A stretch of 64,000 nt of DNA from positions 62,001 through 126,000 of the forward strand of contig NZ_JBQHDG010000012.1 in assembly GCF_052068095.1 (NCBI RefSeq). The letters run 5' to 3'. Positions 26,863 through 34,854 of this stretch are shown here, piece after piece. The DNA is from Phytohabitans sp052068095 (GTDB taxonomy: Bacteria; Actinomycetota; Actinomycetes; Mycobacteriales; Micromonosporaceae). Position 1 is the stretch's first letter, and each line of letters opens with the position of its first letter. The notes below the pieces were generated by a model that did not search any database, was not told the origin of the DNA, and saw only the letters and a program-made list of their open reading frames with translations. A program made the translations under genes and the position numbers.

Positions 26863-28353
26863 TCAGTCGGGCAGCCGCACCGACAGCGCGTGCCGGAACA
26901 CGTCGCGCGGGTCGTAGCGGAGCTTGACCCGCTGGAGCCGGGGATAGTTGTCCTTGAAGTAGAGGGTGTGCCAGGGCACGCCGGAGGTGTTCCACTCTGG
27001 ATCGGCGAGGTCGACGTCTGGATAGCTGATGTACGAGCCGTCGCTCACCTCGCCGGCCACCGGCACACCGCCCGTCTCGGCGTAGACGTCCCGGTACATC
27101 GCCCGCACCCACGCGATGTTCGCCGCGTCGTCACCGGGCGACTGCCAGGCGCCGGCGCTGTACGAAGCCTTCACCACGCTGTCGCGCTGGGCCGCGGCGG
27201 TCGCGTCGGGCGCCACCGCGTTGACCTGACCGCCGAACGCGGTGAGCACGATGCCCGCCGCCGGGTTGGCGTAGTCGGGGTCGGCGAGGTAGCGGTAGAG
27301 CGTGGCCAGCTGCTTGTCGGTGTAGCCCGCGCGGAGGTACCCGGCCTTGTTCTTGTAGCGCCCCCGCGGATCGCTGGGCCAGCTGTAGGAAGGCATCCAG
27401 CTCGCCATCCAGTCGACGACGTCTTCCGCGTCCGTGTGCGGGGTCAGGCCGGTGCCGTCGACGATCGCGTCGAACTGGTCGGCGAGCAGGCCCGACGCGC
27501 CGCTGACGGCGTCGTCGACCACCGCGGTCAGCGCGACCATGTCGGCCGAGCGGTGCATGACGATGAGGTTGCTCCACAGCTGGGTCGCGGGCGCGCCGAC
27601 CGCGCTGTTGCGCTCCAGCCAGCCGCAGTAGTTGGCGAGCAGCCGGGGCAGCGTGGTCTCGTCCATCGCATCCCACGACCACAGCACGTCCCGCCGGCGG
27701 ATCCGGCGGGGCGCGGCGGGCAGGAGCCGGGCGGGGTCGTCGCCCTCGGTGCCGGGGCTGCGCAGCCAGAACCGGGTGACCACACCGAAGCTGCCGCCAC
27801 CCCCGCCGGTGTTGGCCCACCAGAGGTCGTGGTGCGGGTCGTCGGGATCCCGTGTCGCGACGACCGCGCGGGCTCGGCCGCCGTCGTCGACGACGACCAT
27901 CTCCACCGCGTACAGGTGGTCGACGACGAGGCCGTCGCGGCGGGAGAGGTGGCCGTAGCCACCGCCGGTGATGTGGCCGCCGACGCCGACCTCGAAGCAG
28001 GTGCCGCCGGGGATGGTGACGCCCCAGCGGTCGTGCAGCGCGGGGTACAGCGCGCCGAGTGTCGTGCCGGCCTCCACCATCACCGCCCGCCGTGCCGGGT
28101 CGTAGGCGATCGCGTCCATTTTGGACATGTCGATCAGCAGCCGGACGTCGGGCGCGGCGAAGAAGTCTTCGAAGCAGTGTCCGCCGCTGCGTACGGCCAC
28201 CCGTCGCTCGCCGGTGACGGCCTCTTGGACGGCGGCGACCACCTCGTCGGTCGTCCGGACCTGCCGGACGGCGTCAGGTTGGCCGGTGAACCGGTGGTTG
28301 TAACCCTCGACCAGGGCCGCGTAACGGGGGTCGTCGGGCAGGATGTCGGTCAT
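26863..28353 (-). CDS. FAD-linked oxidase, BBE-like family, bicovalent type
   Basis: 496 residues from ATG 28353 with GGAGGGACC upstream. The covalent flavin residues are both visible: His in VAVRSGGHCFEDF (near 59) and Cys in IPGGTCFEVGVGGHITGGGYG (near 119). WWANTGGGGGSFGVVTRFWL is the FAD-domain Gly motif, and the BBE C-terminus is LRYDPRDVFRHALS. Bicovalent BBE enzymes have open active sites and high redox potential and oxidise bulky natural-product substrates. Tandem with a mono-covalent paralogue, which suggests two successive or alternative oxidations rather than redundancy. Substrate unknown. Confidence 0.87.
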   Translation of the reverse strand: MTDILPDDPRYAALVEGYNHRFTGQPDAVRQVRTTDEVVAAVQEAVTGERRVAVRSGGHCFEDFFAAPDVRLLIDMSKMDAIAYDPARRAVMVEAGTTLGALYPALHDRWGVTIPGGTCFEVGVGGHITGGGYGHLSRRDGLVVDHLYAVEMVVVDDGGRARAVVATRDPDDPHHDLWWANTGGGGGSFGVVTRFWLRSPGTEGDDPARLLPAAPRRIRRRDVLWSWDAMDETTLPRLLANYCGWLERNSAVGAPATQLWSNLIVMHRSADMVALTAVVDDAVSGASGLLADQFDAIVDGTGLTPHTDAEDVVDWMASWMPSYSWPSDPRGRYKNKAGYLRAGYTDKQLATLYRYLADPDYANPAAGIVLTAFGGQVNAVAPDATAAAQRDSVVKASYSAGAWQSPGDDAANIAWVRAMYRDVYAETGGVPVAGEVSDGSYISYPDVDLADPEWNTSGVPWHTLYFKDNYPRLQRVKLRYDPRDVFRHALSVRLPD

Positions 28354-28418
28354 GCGGTCGGTCCCTCCGTGCGCGACCGGCCGCCCGGCCGCACATGCGC
28401 CGGGCGGCCAGGGATCGT

Positions 28419-28838
28419 CTAGTTGGTGCCGATCGGGGTGTTCTGGTAAGCGGTGACTCGCCATTCGCCGGCCTTCTTGGCCAGGATCCACATTGCCCGG
28501 ATGGCGCGCTCCGGCGACACCTCGGTCTCGCCGGGCGCCAGCACGCCGCCCTTGGTGATGAGCACGCACGCCTCGGCGCCCAGGAACTTCACGGAGATCG
28601 GCTCGCCGTGCACCTTGGTGCCCTTGTAGGGGCCGGCGTACCCGCGCGCCATGAAGGCCTCGATGCCGTCGCGGCCCTCGACGAAGACGCCGCCCGGCAG
28701 GATCATCGTGGCGTCGTCGGTGAACACCTTGGCGAACGCGGTGGCGTCGTTGTCGGCCCAGGCGGCGATGATGCGCCCCGGCACCTCGGCGACGGCCGCC
28801 ATCTGCTCCGGCTGGACGCTCGTGTCGGAAATGGTCAT
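28419..28838 (-). CDS. SgcJ/EcaC-family protein (SnoaL/NTF2-like fold)
   Basis: 139 residues, matching the usual length. The motifs VPGRIIAAWADNDATAFAKVFTDDA, FVEGRDGIEAFM and ERAIRAMWILAKKAGEWRVTAYQNT are those of the family that takes its name from SgcJ of the C-1027 cluster. Its exact reaction in enediyne assembly is not settled, though genetic work links it to core formation. The fold is a cone-shaped NTF2-like barrel that can bind polyenes or polyketides. The gene lies between the PhyH-type oxygenase (21-base gap) and the bicovalent oxidase (65-base gap) in one leftward operon. Confidence 0.9.
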   Translation of the reverse strand: MTISDTSVQPEQMAAVAEVPGRIIAAWADNDATAFAKVFTDDATMILPGGVFVEGRDGIEAFMARGYAGPYKGTKVHGEPISVKFLGAEACVLITKGGVLAPGETEVSPERAIRAMWILAKKAGEWRVTAYQNTPIGTN

Positions 28839-28859
28839 GCTGACACCTTTCTCTGCGGG

Positions 28860-29732
28860 TCAGGCCCGCACCGGGGTCTCCCGCAGCGCCGGTTCGGCGT
28901 GCGGGTCGGTGAGCAGGATGTGGGGGTCTTCCATCTCGTACCAGCCCACGCCGGGCGGGCACCGGTCGTAGCCGAGGAGCCGCTGCACCTCCTCGGGCAG
29001 CGTGCGCACGACGTCGCGCGGCACGGCGAGGAACTGGTTTTCCTCCTGGCGCAGGTTGCCCAGGTCGTACGAGACCGTGAGGCTCGTGCGCGGCTTGTCG
29101 GAGACGTTGCCGCCGCCGCCGTGGTAGACGCCGCCGAGCCAGAGCAGCCCGGACTTCGCGGGCATCGCGGCGGGGATCGCCTCCGCGTACCGGGGCGCGC
29201 GCTCGTCGTCCCAGTGGTGGCTGCCCGGGATCACCAGCGTGGCACCGTTTTCGGCGGTGAACTCGCTGAGTGCGAGCATGAGCTGCACCCGCGAGGTCGG
29301 CCCGGGGTGCCGGCGCAGGTGCAGTGAGTCGTCCCGGTGCAGCGGCTGGCGGCCCTGGCCGGGATCGATCTGGATAGCCTGCGTCGCGCTGATCTGGATG
29401 TTGGGCGTCATCTCGATGCGGGCCTGACCGACCCACATGTGTACCGGCTTCTCCATGATCCGCCGCGCCGCGCCGAGGTAGAGCGGCTGGAGGAAGACCG
29501 GCGTCAGGTGGGTGGTGCGGCGAAACAGCGACGAGACCCGCCGGGTCTGGTGGCCGTCGTAGCCGCTCTTGCTGTAGCGCGTGCCGTCGAGCAACGGGCC
29601 GAGGTCGGCCCAGAGGCCCTCGAACGTGGCGTCGTCGACGAAGTTCTCGATGATGATGCAGCCGTCGCGCTCCAGCACCTCGACCACGTCGTCGAGCGGG
29701 GCGTCGGGCTGCACACGGACGAAGTCGACCAT
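28860..29732 (-). CDS. Fe(II)/2-oxoglutarate dioxygenase, PhyH family
   Basis: 290 residues with GGGGAGGTAGCCGAG before ATG 29732. The facial triad is His132 and Asp134 (LHRDDSL) with distal His204 (GGVYHGGGGN); an Arg about twelve residues later (KPRTSLTVSYD) should hold 2-oxoglutarate. The N-terminus LERDGCIIIENFVDD is typical of PhyH proteins. Such enzymes hydroxylate, epoxidise, desaturate or halogenate unactivated carbons in natural-product tailoring. It follows the carrier protein by five bases, so the substrate may be carrier-bound. The halogenase-type Gly/Ala replacement of the Asp is not present, so halogenation is not expected. Confidence 0.87.
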   Translation of the reverse strand: MVDFVRVQPDAPLDDVVEVLERDGCIIIENFVDDATFEGLWADLGPLLDGTRYSKSGYDGHQTRRVSSLFRRTTHLTPVFLQPLYLGAARRIMEKPVHMWVGQARIEMTPNIQISATQAIQIDPGQGRQPLHRDDSLHLRRHPGPTSRVQLMLALSEFTAENGATLVIPGSHHWDDERAPRYAEAIPAAMPAKSGLLWLGGVYHGGGGNVSDKPRTSLTVSYDLGNLRQEENQFLAVPRDVVRTLPEEVQRLLGYDRCPPGVGWYEMEDPHILLTDPHAEPALRETPVRA

Positions 29733-29737
29733 CTCGG

Positions 29738-30007
29738 CTACCTCCCCAGCGTCTGAGCCTTCGCGACGATGTCGCGGGTGAACGTGGCCAGGTTGGGGTC
29801 CTCGAAGAGATCGCCGAGGTCCACCTGGACGCCGATCTCCTCCTGCACACGGGCCACGATCCGGACCGCTGAGATTGACTGCCCGTTGAGCTCGAAGAAG
29901 GTGGCGCCGTCCTCGCCGGGCGGCACGTCGAGCACGTCCCGCCAGATCGACGCGACCTGGTTCTCGATCTCGGCGACGCTCAACGCGCGGGTTTGGTCGA
30001 TCGGCAT
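29738..30007 (-). CDS. Stand-alone peptidyl/acyl carrier protein (SgcC2-like)
   Basis: 89 residues from ATG 30007, with GGGAGGGA upstream; this is the right size for a lone carrier. The phosphopantetheine Ser lies in FFELNGQSISAVRIV, with Asn-Gly-Gln instead of the usual Gly-Gly-His/Asp before Ser. The helix pattern (EIENQVASIWRDVLDV; DLFEDPNLATFTRDIV) is that of PCPs. In C-1027 the separate PCP SgcC2 carries beta-tyrosine during tailoring. Here a second PCP exists in the C-A-PCP NRPS, so it is open which of them carries the amino acid to the SgcC-like hydroxylase and the SgcC5-like enzyme. Confidence 0.85.
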   Translation of the reverse strand: MPIDQTRALSVAEIENQVASIWRDVLDVPPGEDGATFFELNGQSISAVRIVARVQEEIGVQVDLGDLFEDPNLATFTRDIVAKAQTLGR

Positions 30008-30146
30008 GGGAGTCCCTCCCGATGTAATGTGATGGGTGTCGATTCGGGCCGGCCGGTGAATGCGGCGACCCCCACGCATATGATGTCGGTGAATTCGCCG
30101 AATGCGTTCTCCGCTATTGCGCTATTAACCTCGACATCGGAAAAGC

Positions 30147-30175
30147 GCGGCGGGGCCCCACGCGGGCCCCGCCGC
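30147..30175. terminator. Terminator hairpin between the flavin monooxygenase and carrier protein genes
   Basis: A perfect 12-bp stem (GCGGCGGGGCCC at 30147-30158 with 30164-30175) has loop CACGC. T-rich flanks are present in both reading directions (CTTTTT at the right side, TTTT on the reverse strand). It ends the single-gene leftward unit 30185-31366, so the carrier operon probably has its own promoter at 30008-30146. Confidence 0.8.
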
Positions 30176-30184
30176 CATCTTTTT

Positions 30185-31366
30185 CTACAGGTACTGCGTA
30201 TTGGGCCCGAGGCCGCAGAGGATCCGGCCGTAGAGCTCGAGGTTGGTGTTCGGGTGCATGATCGCGTGCAGGTTGACCGTCTGCACGTCGCGTTCGATCC
30301 GCTGGATCGGCACGTCCTTGTAGATGGAGGAGCCGCCGCTGGCGGTGTTGAGCACGTCGACGGCCTCCTTGGCCGCCTGGCAGGTCGCGCCGAGGTCGAG
30401 CCGGGCCCTGGCGCGCTCCTCCAGCGTCCACTCCGCGCCCGCCTTGCCCTTGCTGTCGACGCGGTCGGCGGCCCGCAGCGCGTGGAACTCGGCCTGGTCG
30501 AGCTTGATCTGCGCGCTGGCGACCTGAAGGTGGGTCAGCGGCGCCTGGCTCTGGTCGGCGTAGTCGGTGTAGGTGATCTTGCGACCGGGCAGCCGCTCGA
30601 AGAACGCCTCCTTGCCGGCCTTGGCCAGCCCGTACGCCGTGGCGCCGACGGTCGCGCAGGCCACCGGCATGAACGGGCCGCGCCACATGGTCGCCGTCGG
30701 GTGCTGCTGAAGCGGGTGCTGGCCCATGATGATCGGCACCATCGGCAGGACCCGCTCCTTGGGCAGGAACACGTCCTTCGCCACCGTCGAGACGCTGCCC
30801 GAGCCGCGCAGGCCCGAGGTGTGCCAGTCGTCGACGACCATCAGGTCGGACATCGGGATCAGGGTCAGGATCGGCTCGTGACCGCCGTCGGGGGTCGCGA
30901 GCACCGCCGCGTTGGCGTTCCACTGGCTCTGCGTAGCGCCGGTGTTGAACGCCCACTTGCCGTTGAGCACGTAGCCGCCGTCGACGGGCACGGCCATCGC
31001 GGTCGGGCTGAGGATGCCGCTGATCCGCGTCGACGGGTCGCCGAAGACCTCCTGGCGCACGGCGTCAGGAAAGAGGCCGGTGATCCAGCTGCTGATGTGC
31101 CAGACCGCGACGGTCCACGCGGTCGAGCCGTCGCCGCGGGCCAGTTCGGCGATGACCTCGACGACGCTGCGCGTGTCGGCCTCGTAGCCGCCGAACTCCT
31201 CGGGCACCCGCATCCGCAGGATGCCGGAGTCGCCCAGGGCCGCCACGACGTCGTCGTGCAGGCGGCGGTTTTCCTCGCCCCACTGGGCGTGTTGGGCCAG
31301 CAGGGGCACCAGCTCCGCGGCCCTGCGCACGAGATCGGCGCGGGGCGGAGCATCGGTGATCGACAT
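30185..31366 (-). CDS. Acyl-CoA dehydrogenase-fold flavin monooxygenase (second copy)
   Basis: 393 residues from ATG 31366, with GAGGAGG four bases upstream. The N-helical domain carries ILRMRVPEEFGGYEADTRS (about 50-70). The middle domain carries GGYVLNGKWAFNTGATQSQWNANAAVL and DWHTSGLRGSGS, and the C-terminal helices include the hydrolase-like ASGGSSIYKDVPIQRIERDVQ. It belongs to the same HsaA/pigment-hydroxylase-like branch as 1945-3168 but is clearly divergent from it. These two-component enzymes use free reduced flavin; no flavin reductase gene is seen in the window, so a cellular reductase must serve. Possible role: phenol hydroxylation of the orsellinate or of the core. Confidence 0.8.
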   Translation of the reverse strand: MSITDAPPRADLVRRAAELVPLLAQHAQWGEENRRLHDDVVAALGDSGILRMRVPEEFGGYEADTRSVVEVIAELARGDGSTAWTVAVWHISSWITGLFPDAVRQEVFGDPSTRISGILSPTAMAVPVDGGYVLNGKWAFNTGATQSQWNANAAVLATPDGGHEPILTLIPMSDLMVVDDWHTSGLRGSGSVSTVAKDVFLPKERVLPMVPIIMGQHPLQQHPTATMWRGPFMPVACATVGATAYGLAKAGKEAFFERLPGRKITYTDYADQSQAPLTHLQVASAQIKLDQAEFHALRAADRVDSKGKAGAEWTLEERARARLDLGATCQAAKEAVDVLNTASGGSSIYKDVPIQRIERDVQTVNLHAIMHPNTNLELYGRILCGLGPNTQYL

Positions 31367-31605
31367 CGGTCCTCCTCGAAGGGGCTGTTTTAGCGCGCGA
31401 ACTGTGCGCCGGAAGTCACGGCGGACGCCCACCTGACCCTGGCACCACCGGTGGTGGCGCGCATCTTCCCCCGTGCGTTTCTCGATCGCGCAGCGATATC
31501 GGCGACCGGCGCAATCTGAAAGGTGCGCTCTTCTAGCTGGCGCAGGGATATTGACTTTTGTCTCCGCATCTGTCGCGTCCCCAGACGGCGAAGGGAATTC
31601 ACCCA
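31367..31605. promoter_or_regulatory. Divergent promoter region heading the beta-tyrosine operon
   Basis: 239 bases separate a leftward flavin monooxygenase and the long rightward operon 31606-41899. I see GGTGGTGGC-type and TATTGAC-like segments but cannot assign promoter boxes with confidence. Confidence 0.45.
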
Positions 31606-32754
31606 ATGGAACGGTTCCGTGTAGAAATCCCTCAGGAGGACGTGGCGGACCTGCGTCGCCGGCTGAGCGGCACGCGATGGCCGGCGCTCTTCGACGCGGG
31701 GTGGGACCGGGGCGTACCGACCGACTATCTGCGCGAGCTCGCCGCCTACTGGCGCGACGAGTTCGACTGGCGGGCCGCCGAGCGGCGGATCAACGCGGTG
31801 CCGCAGTTCGTCACCACCATCGACGGCGCGACGGTGCACTTCCTGCACGTGCGCTCGCCGCACCCGGACGCCGTGCCGATGATCGTCACGCACGGCTGGC
31901 CGGGCTCGGTGACCGAGTTCCTCGACGTGATCGGCCCGCTGACCGATCCGGTCGCGCACGGCGGCGACGCCGCCGACGCGTTCCACCTGGTCATCCCGTC
32001 GATGCCGGGATTCGGCTTCTCCGGACCTTTGCCGGCGCCCGGATGGAACAACCTCCGGGTCGCCCGCGCCTGGGCCGAGCTGATGCGGCGGCTCGGCTAC
32101 GAACGGTACATCGCGCAGGGCGGCGACTTCGGTGCCGGCATCTCGTACGCGCTGGCCCAGGTCGACGCCGACCACGTGCTCGGCCTGCACCTCAACACGC
32201 TGGTGACCACTCCGGCGGCGGACGGCTCGGACGCGCTCGACGACGAGGACCGCTGGCGGCTGGCCCGCTCGAAGCGATTCCTCGACGTGCTCGCCGGCTC
32301 GATGAAGCTCCAGGCGACCCGGCCGCACACGGTGGCGTACGCGCTGACCGACTCGCCGGTCGGGCAGCTCGCGTGGATCGTCGAGAAGTTCAAGGACTGG
32401 GCCGACACCGGGAAGGCGCCCGAGGACGCGGTCGACCGCGACAAGATCCTCACGATCGCCTCGATCTTCTGGTTCACCGGCACGGCCGGCTCGTCCGCGC
32501 AGTTCTACTACGAGACCGTCGACTACCTGCCGATCTCGACGAGCACCATCCGGTACGCCCCGATCCGCCAGCCGCTCGGCGTCGCGGTGTTTCCCGAGGG
32601 CGTGTTCCTGCCGATCCGCCGCTTCGTCGAGCGCGACTTCCCGACGCTGGCGCATTGGTCGGAGTTCGACCGTGGCGGGCACTTCGCGGCCCTGGAGGAG
32701 CCCGACCTGTTCGTCGGCGACGTGCGGGAGTTCGCCCGTATCGTGCGGGGCTGA
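31606..32754 (+). CDS. Enediyne epoxide hydrolase, SgcF/NcsF type (copy 2)
   Basis: 382 residues from ATG 31606 (AAGGGA nine bases upstream); sixteen upstream in-frame codons were excluded. The motifs are HGWPGS at 96-101, nucleophile Asp174 (QGGDFGAGIS), YALTDSPVGQLAWIVEKFKDW, and His359 (DRGGHFAALEEP). It is similar throughout to the first copy at 17836-18996, but the nucleophile context is DFG rather than DWG and the cap region differs (SRSKRF-type segment around 225). Enediynes with two epoxide hydrolases, such as neocarzinostatin (NcsF1/F2), provide the precedent. First gene of the operon that also makes and activates beta-tyrosine. Confidence 0.9.
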   Translation: MERFRVEIPQEDVADLRRRLSGTRWPALFDAGWDRGVPTDYLRELAAYWRDEFDWRAAERRINAVPQFVTTIDGATVHFLHVRSPHPDAVPMIVTHGWPGSVTEFLDVIGPLTDPVAHGGDAADAFHLVIPSMPGFGFSGPLPAPGWNNLRVARAWAELMRRLGYERYIAQGGDFGAGISYALAQVDADHVLGLHLNTLVTTPAADGSDALDDEDRWRLARSKRFLDVLAGSMKLQATRPHTVAYALTDSPVGQLAWIVEKFKDWADTGKAPEDAVDRDKILTIASIFWFTGTAGSSAQFYYETVDYLPISTSTIRYAPIRQPLGVAVFPEGVFLPIRRFVERDFPTLAHWSEFDRGGHFAALEEPDLFVGDVREFARIVRG

Positions 32755-32756
32755 CG

Positions 32757-33674
32757 GTGACCGACTTCCGGGTGGTCGGTGAGCGGCTGCGCAACTGGGG
32801 CCGCTGGGGCGACGACGACGAACGCGGCACGGTCAACCTCATCACGCCCGAGCGGCTCGCCGCCGCCGGTCGGCTGATCCACAAGGGACGGATATTCGAC
32901 CTCGGCATCGACCTCGACGGCACGGGGCCGCAGAACGGCCGGTTTCGCATCAACCCCGTGCACCTGATGTCAGAGACGGGTGCCGAGCAGGTGTTTCCCG
33001 GCGGCTTCCGCTACGCCGACGGCTACCTGTTCATGCCGATACAGGCGTCGTCGCAGTGGGACGCGTTGGCGCACGTCTTCTACGACGGCCTGTTGTACAA
33101 CGGACATCCGGCCGACGAGCTGACGGTCAAGGGCGCGGCGCGATGCGGGATCGACAAGCAGGGCAAGGGAATCGCCGGCCGCGGCGTGCTGCTCGACATC
33201 CCGGCTGTGCGCGGCGTCCCGTGGCTCGAGGCCGGCGAGGTGATCACGCCGGACGACCTCGACGCGGCAATCGCCGCGCAGGGCGGCGTGTCCGTCGGCG
33301 CGGGCGACATCCTGCTCGTCCGCACCGGGTGGCGGCGCAAGTTTCTGGAGCAGGGCCAGGAAGCCGGATTCATGGCCGGCGAGCCGGGTCTCGGGCTGGC
33401 CAGCTGCCAGTGGCTGCGCGACCGGGACGTCGCCGCGGTGTGCGCCGACAACTGGGCGGTCGAGGCGCTGCCGGGCGAGGACCCCGGCGCGTTCCTCGCC
33501 GTGCACATGGTGCTGATCCGCGACATGGGCATGACGCTCGGCGAGATCCTCGACTTCGAGGAGCTCACCGAGGACTGCCGGGCCGACGGGCGGTGGGAGT
33601 TCTTCTTCGCGGCGCCGCCACTCAAGATCACCAGGGCCGCCGGCTCGCCGATCAACCCGCTCGCCATCAAGTGA
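32757..33674 (+). CDS. Cyclase-family protein (PF04199, kynurenine formamidase-like)
   Basis: 305 residues from GTG 32757, two bases after the epoxide hydrolase stop. Recognisable segments are LRNWGRWGDDDERGTVNLITPERL, IQASSQWDALAHVFYDG (in the place of the metal-binding HxGTHxD block), and the His of AVHMVLIRDMGM. The family includes metal-dependent formamidases and putative polyketide cyclases; the SQWDALAH subtype is common in actinomycetes and has no settled reaction. In this operon it could cyclise, hydrolyse or dehydrate an intermediate. The first metal ligand of the canonical motif is altered, so catalysis may differ from kynurenine formamidase. Confidence 0.75.
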   Translation: MTDFRVVGERLRNWGRWGDDDERGTVNLITPERLAAAGRLIHKGRIFDLGIDLDGTGPQNGRFRINPVHLMSETGAEQVFPGGFRYADGYLFMPIQASSQWDALAHVFYDGLLYNGHPADELTVKGAARCGIDKQGKGIAGRGVLLDIPAVRGVPWLEAGEVITPDDLDAAIAAQGGVSVGAGDILLVRTGWRRKFLEQGQEAGFMAGEPGLGLASCQWLRDRDVAAVCADNWAVEALPGEDPGAFLAVHMVLIRDMGMTLGEILDFEELTEDCRADGRWEFFFAAPPLKITRAAGSPINPLAIK

Positions 33675-33687
33675 CCTGGGAGACTTC

Positions 33688-34845
33688 ATGGGACGCCACA
33701 TGTTCACGTCCGAGTCGGTGACCGAAGGTCATCCCGACAAGATCGCCGACCAGATCAGCGACGGGATCCTCGACGCCCTGCTGGCCCAGGACCCGCGGAG
33801 CCGGGTGGCGGTCGAGACGCTCATCACCACCGGCCAGGTACACGTCGCCGGCGAGGTGACGACCGCCGCGTACACCGACATCCCGGCGATCGTGCGGGAG
33901 ACCGTGCTCGGCATCGGGTACGACTCGTCGCGCAAGGGCTTCGACGGAGCCTCCTGCGGCGTCAGCATCTCGATCGGGGCGCAGTCGCCCGACATCGCGC
34001 GCGGTGTCGACCAGGCCGGCGCCGCGCAGGGCGCGGGCGACCAGGGCATGATGTTCGGCTTCGCGTGCACCGAGACGCCCGAGCTGATGCCGCTGCCCAT
34101 CGCACTGGCACACCGGCTGGCGCGGCGGCTCACCGCCGTGCGCAAGGACGGCACGATCCCGTACCTGCGGCCGGACGGCAAGACGCAGGTGACGGTGGAG
34201 TACGACGGCCGGCGCCCGCTGCGCGTCGACACCGTCGTCGTGTCCGCCCAGCACGCCGCGGACATCTCGCTGGAGTCGCTGCTCACCCCCGACGTGCGGG
34301 AGAAGGTCGTGCTGCCCGAGCTGGCGGCGCTCGACCTCGACACGGCCTCGTTCCGGTTGCTGGTAAACCCGACCGGGCGCTTCGAGATCGGTGGACCGAT
34401 GGGCGACGCCGGGCTCACCGGCCGGAAGATCATCGTCGACACGTACGGCGGGTACGCGCGGCACGGCGGGGGAGCCTTCTCCGGCAAGGACCCGTCCAAA
34501 GTGGACCGTTCAGGTGCGTACGCGATGCGCTGGGTGGCGAAGAACATCGTGGCGGCAGGCCTCGCCGAACGCTGCGAGGTCCAGGTCGCCTACGCGATCG
34601 GCGTCGCCGAGCCGGTCAGCCTGTCGATCGACACCTTCGGCACGGAGACGGTGGCGCCGGAGCGCATCGGCGCGGCGGTCACCGACGTCTTCGACCTGCG
34701 GCCGGCGGCGATCATCCGCGACCTCGACCTCATGCGCCCGATCTTCCAGGACACGGCGGCGTACGGCCACTTCGGCCGGGAACTGCCCGCGTTCACCTGG
34801 GAGGACACCAGCCGGGCCAAGGATCTCCTCTCCGCCGCGGGCTAA
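33688..34845 (+). CDS. metK: S-adenosylmethionine synthetase, cluster-situated
   Basis: 385 residues, close to the usual MetK length. Signatures: FTSESVTEGHPDKIADQISD with the triphosphate-binding His, DQGMMFGFACTETPELMP, and GGGAFSGKDPSKVDRSGAYA. All the catalytic blocks appear intact. It lies 13 bases after the cyclase gene and 9 bases before the NRPS, so it is co-transcribed with pathway genes and is presumably a dedicated paralogue that raises SAM supply for the cluster's methyltransferases (and any radical SAM enzymes outside the window). A housekeeping metK should exist elsewhere in the genome. Confidence 0.95.
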   Translation: MGRHMFTSESVTEGHPDKIADQISDGILDALLAQDPRSRVAVETLITTGQVHVAGEVTTAAYTDIPAIVRETVLGIGYDSSRKGFDGASCGVSISIGAQSPDIARGVDQAGAAQGAGDQGMMFGFACTETPELMPLPIALAHRLARRLTAVRKDGTIPYLRPDGKTQVTVEYDGRRPLRVDTVVVSAQHAADISLESLLTPDVREKVVLPELAALDLDTASFRLLVNPTGRFEIGGPMGDAGLTGRKIIVDTYGGYARHGGGAFSGKDPSKVDRSGAYAMRWVAKNIVAAGLAERCEVQVAYAIGVAEPVSLSIDTFGTETVAPERIGAAVTDVFDLRPAAIIRDLDLMRPIFQDTAAYGHFGRELPAFTWEDTSRAKDLLSAAG

Positions 34846-34854
34846 GGGGTACGA

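Noticed and set aside
28860..29732. Fe/2OG halogenase as source of chlorinated beta-tyrosine
   Set aside because: The HxD carboxylate ligand is present, while halogenases of this family replace it with Gly or Ala.
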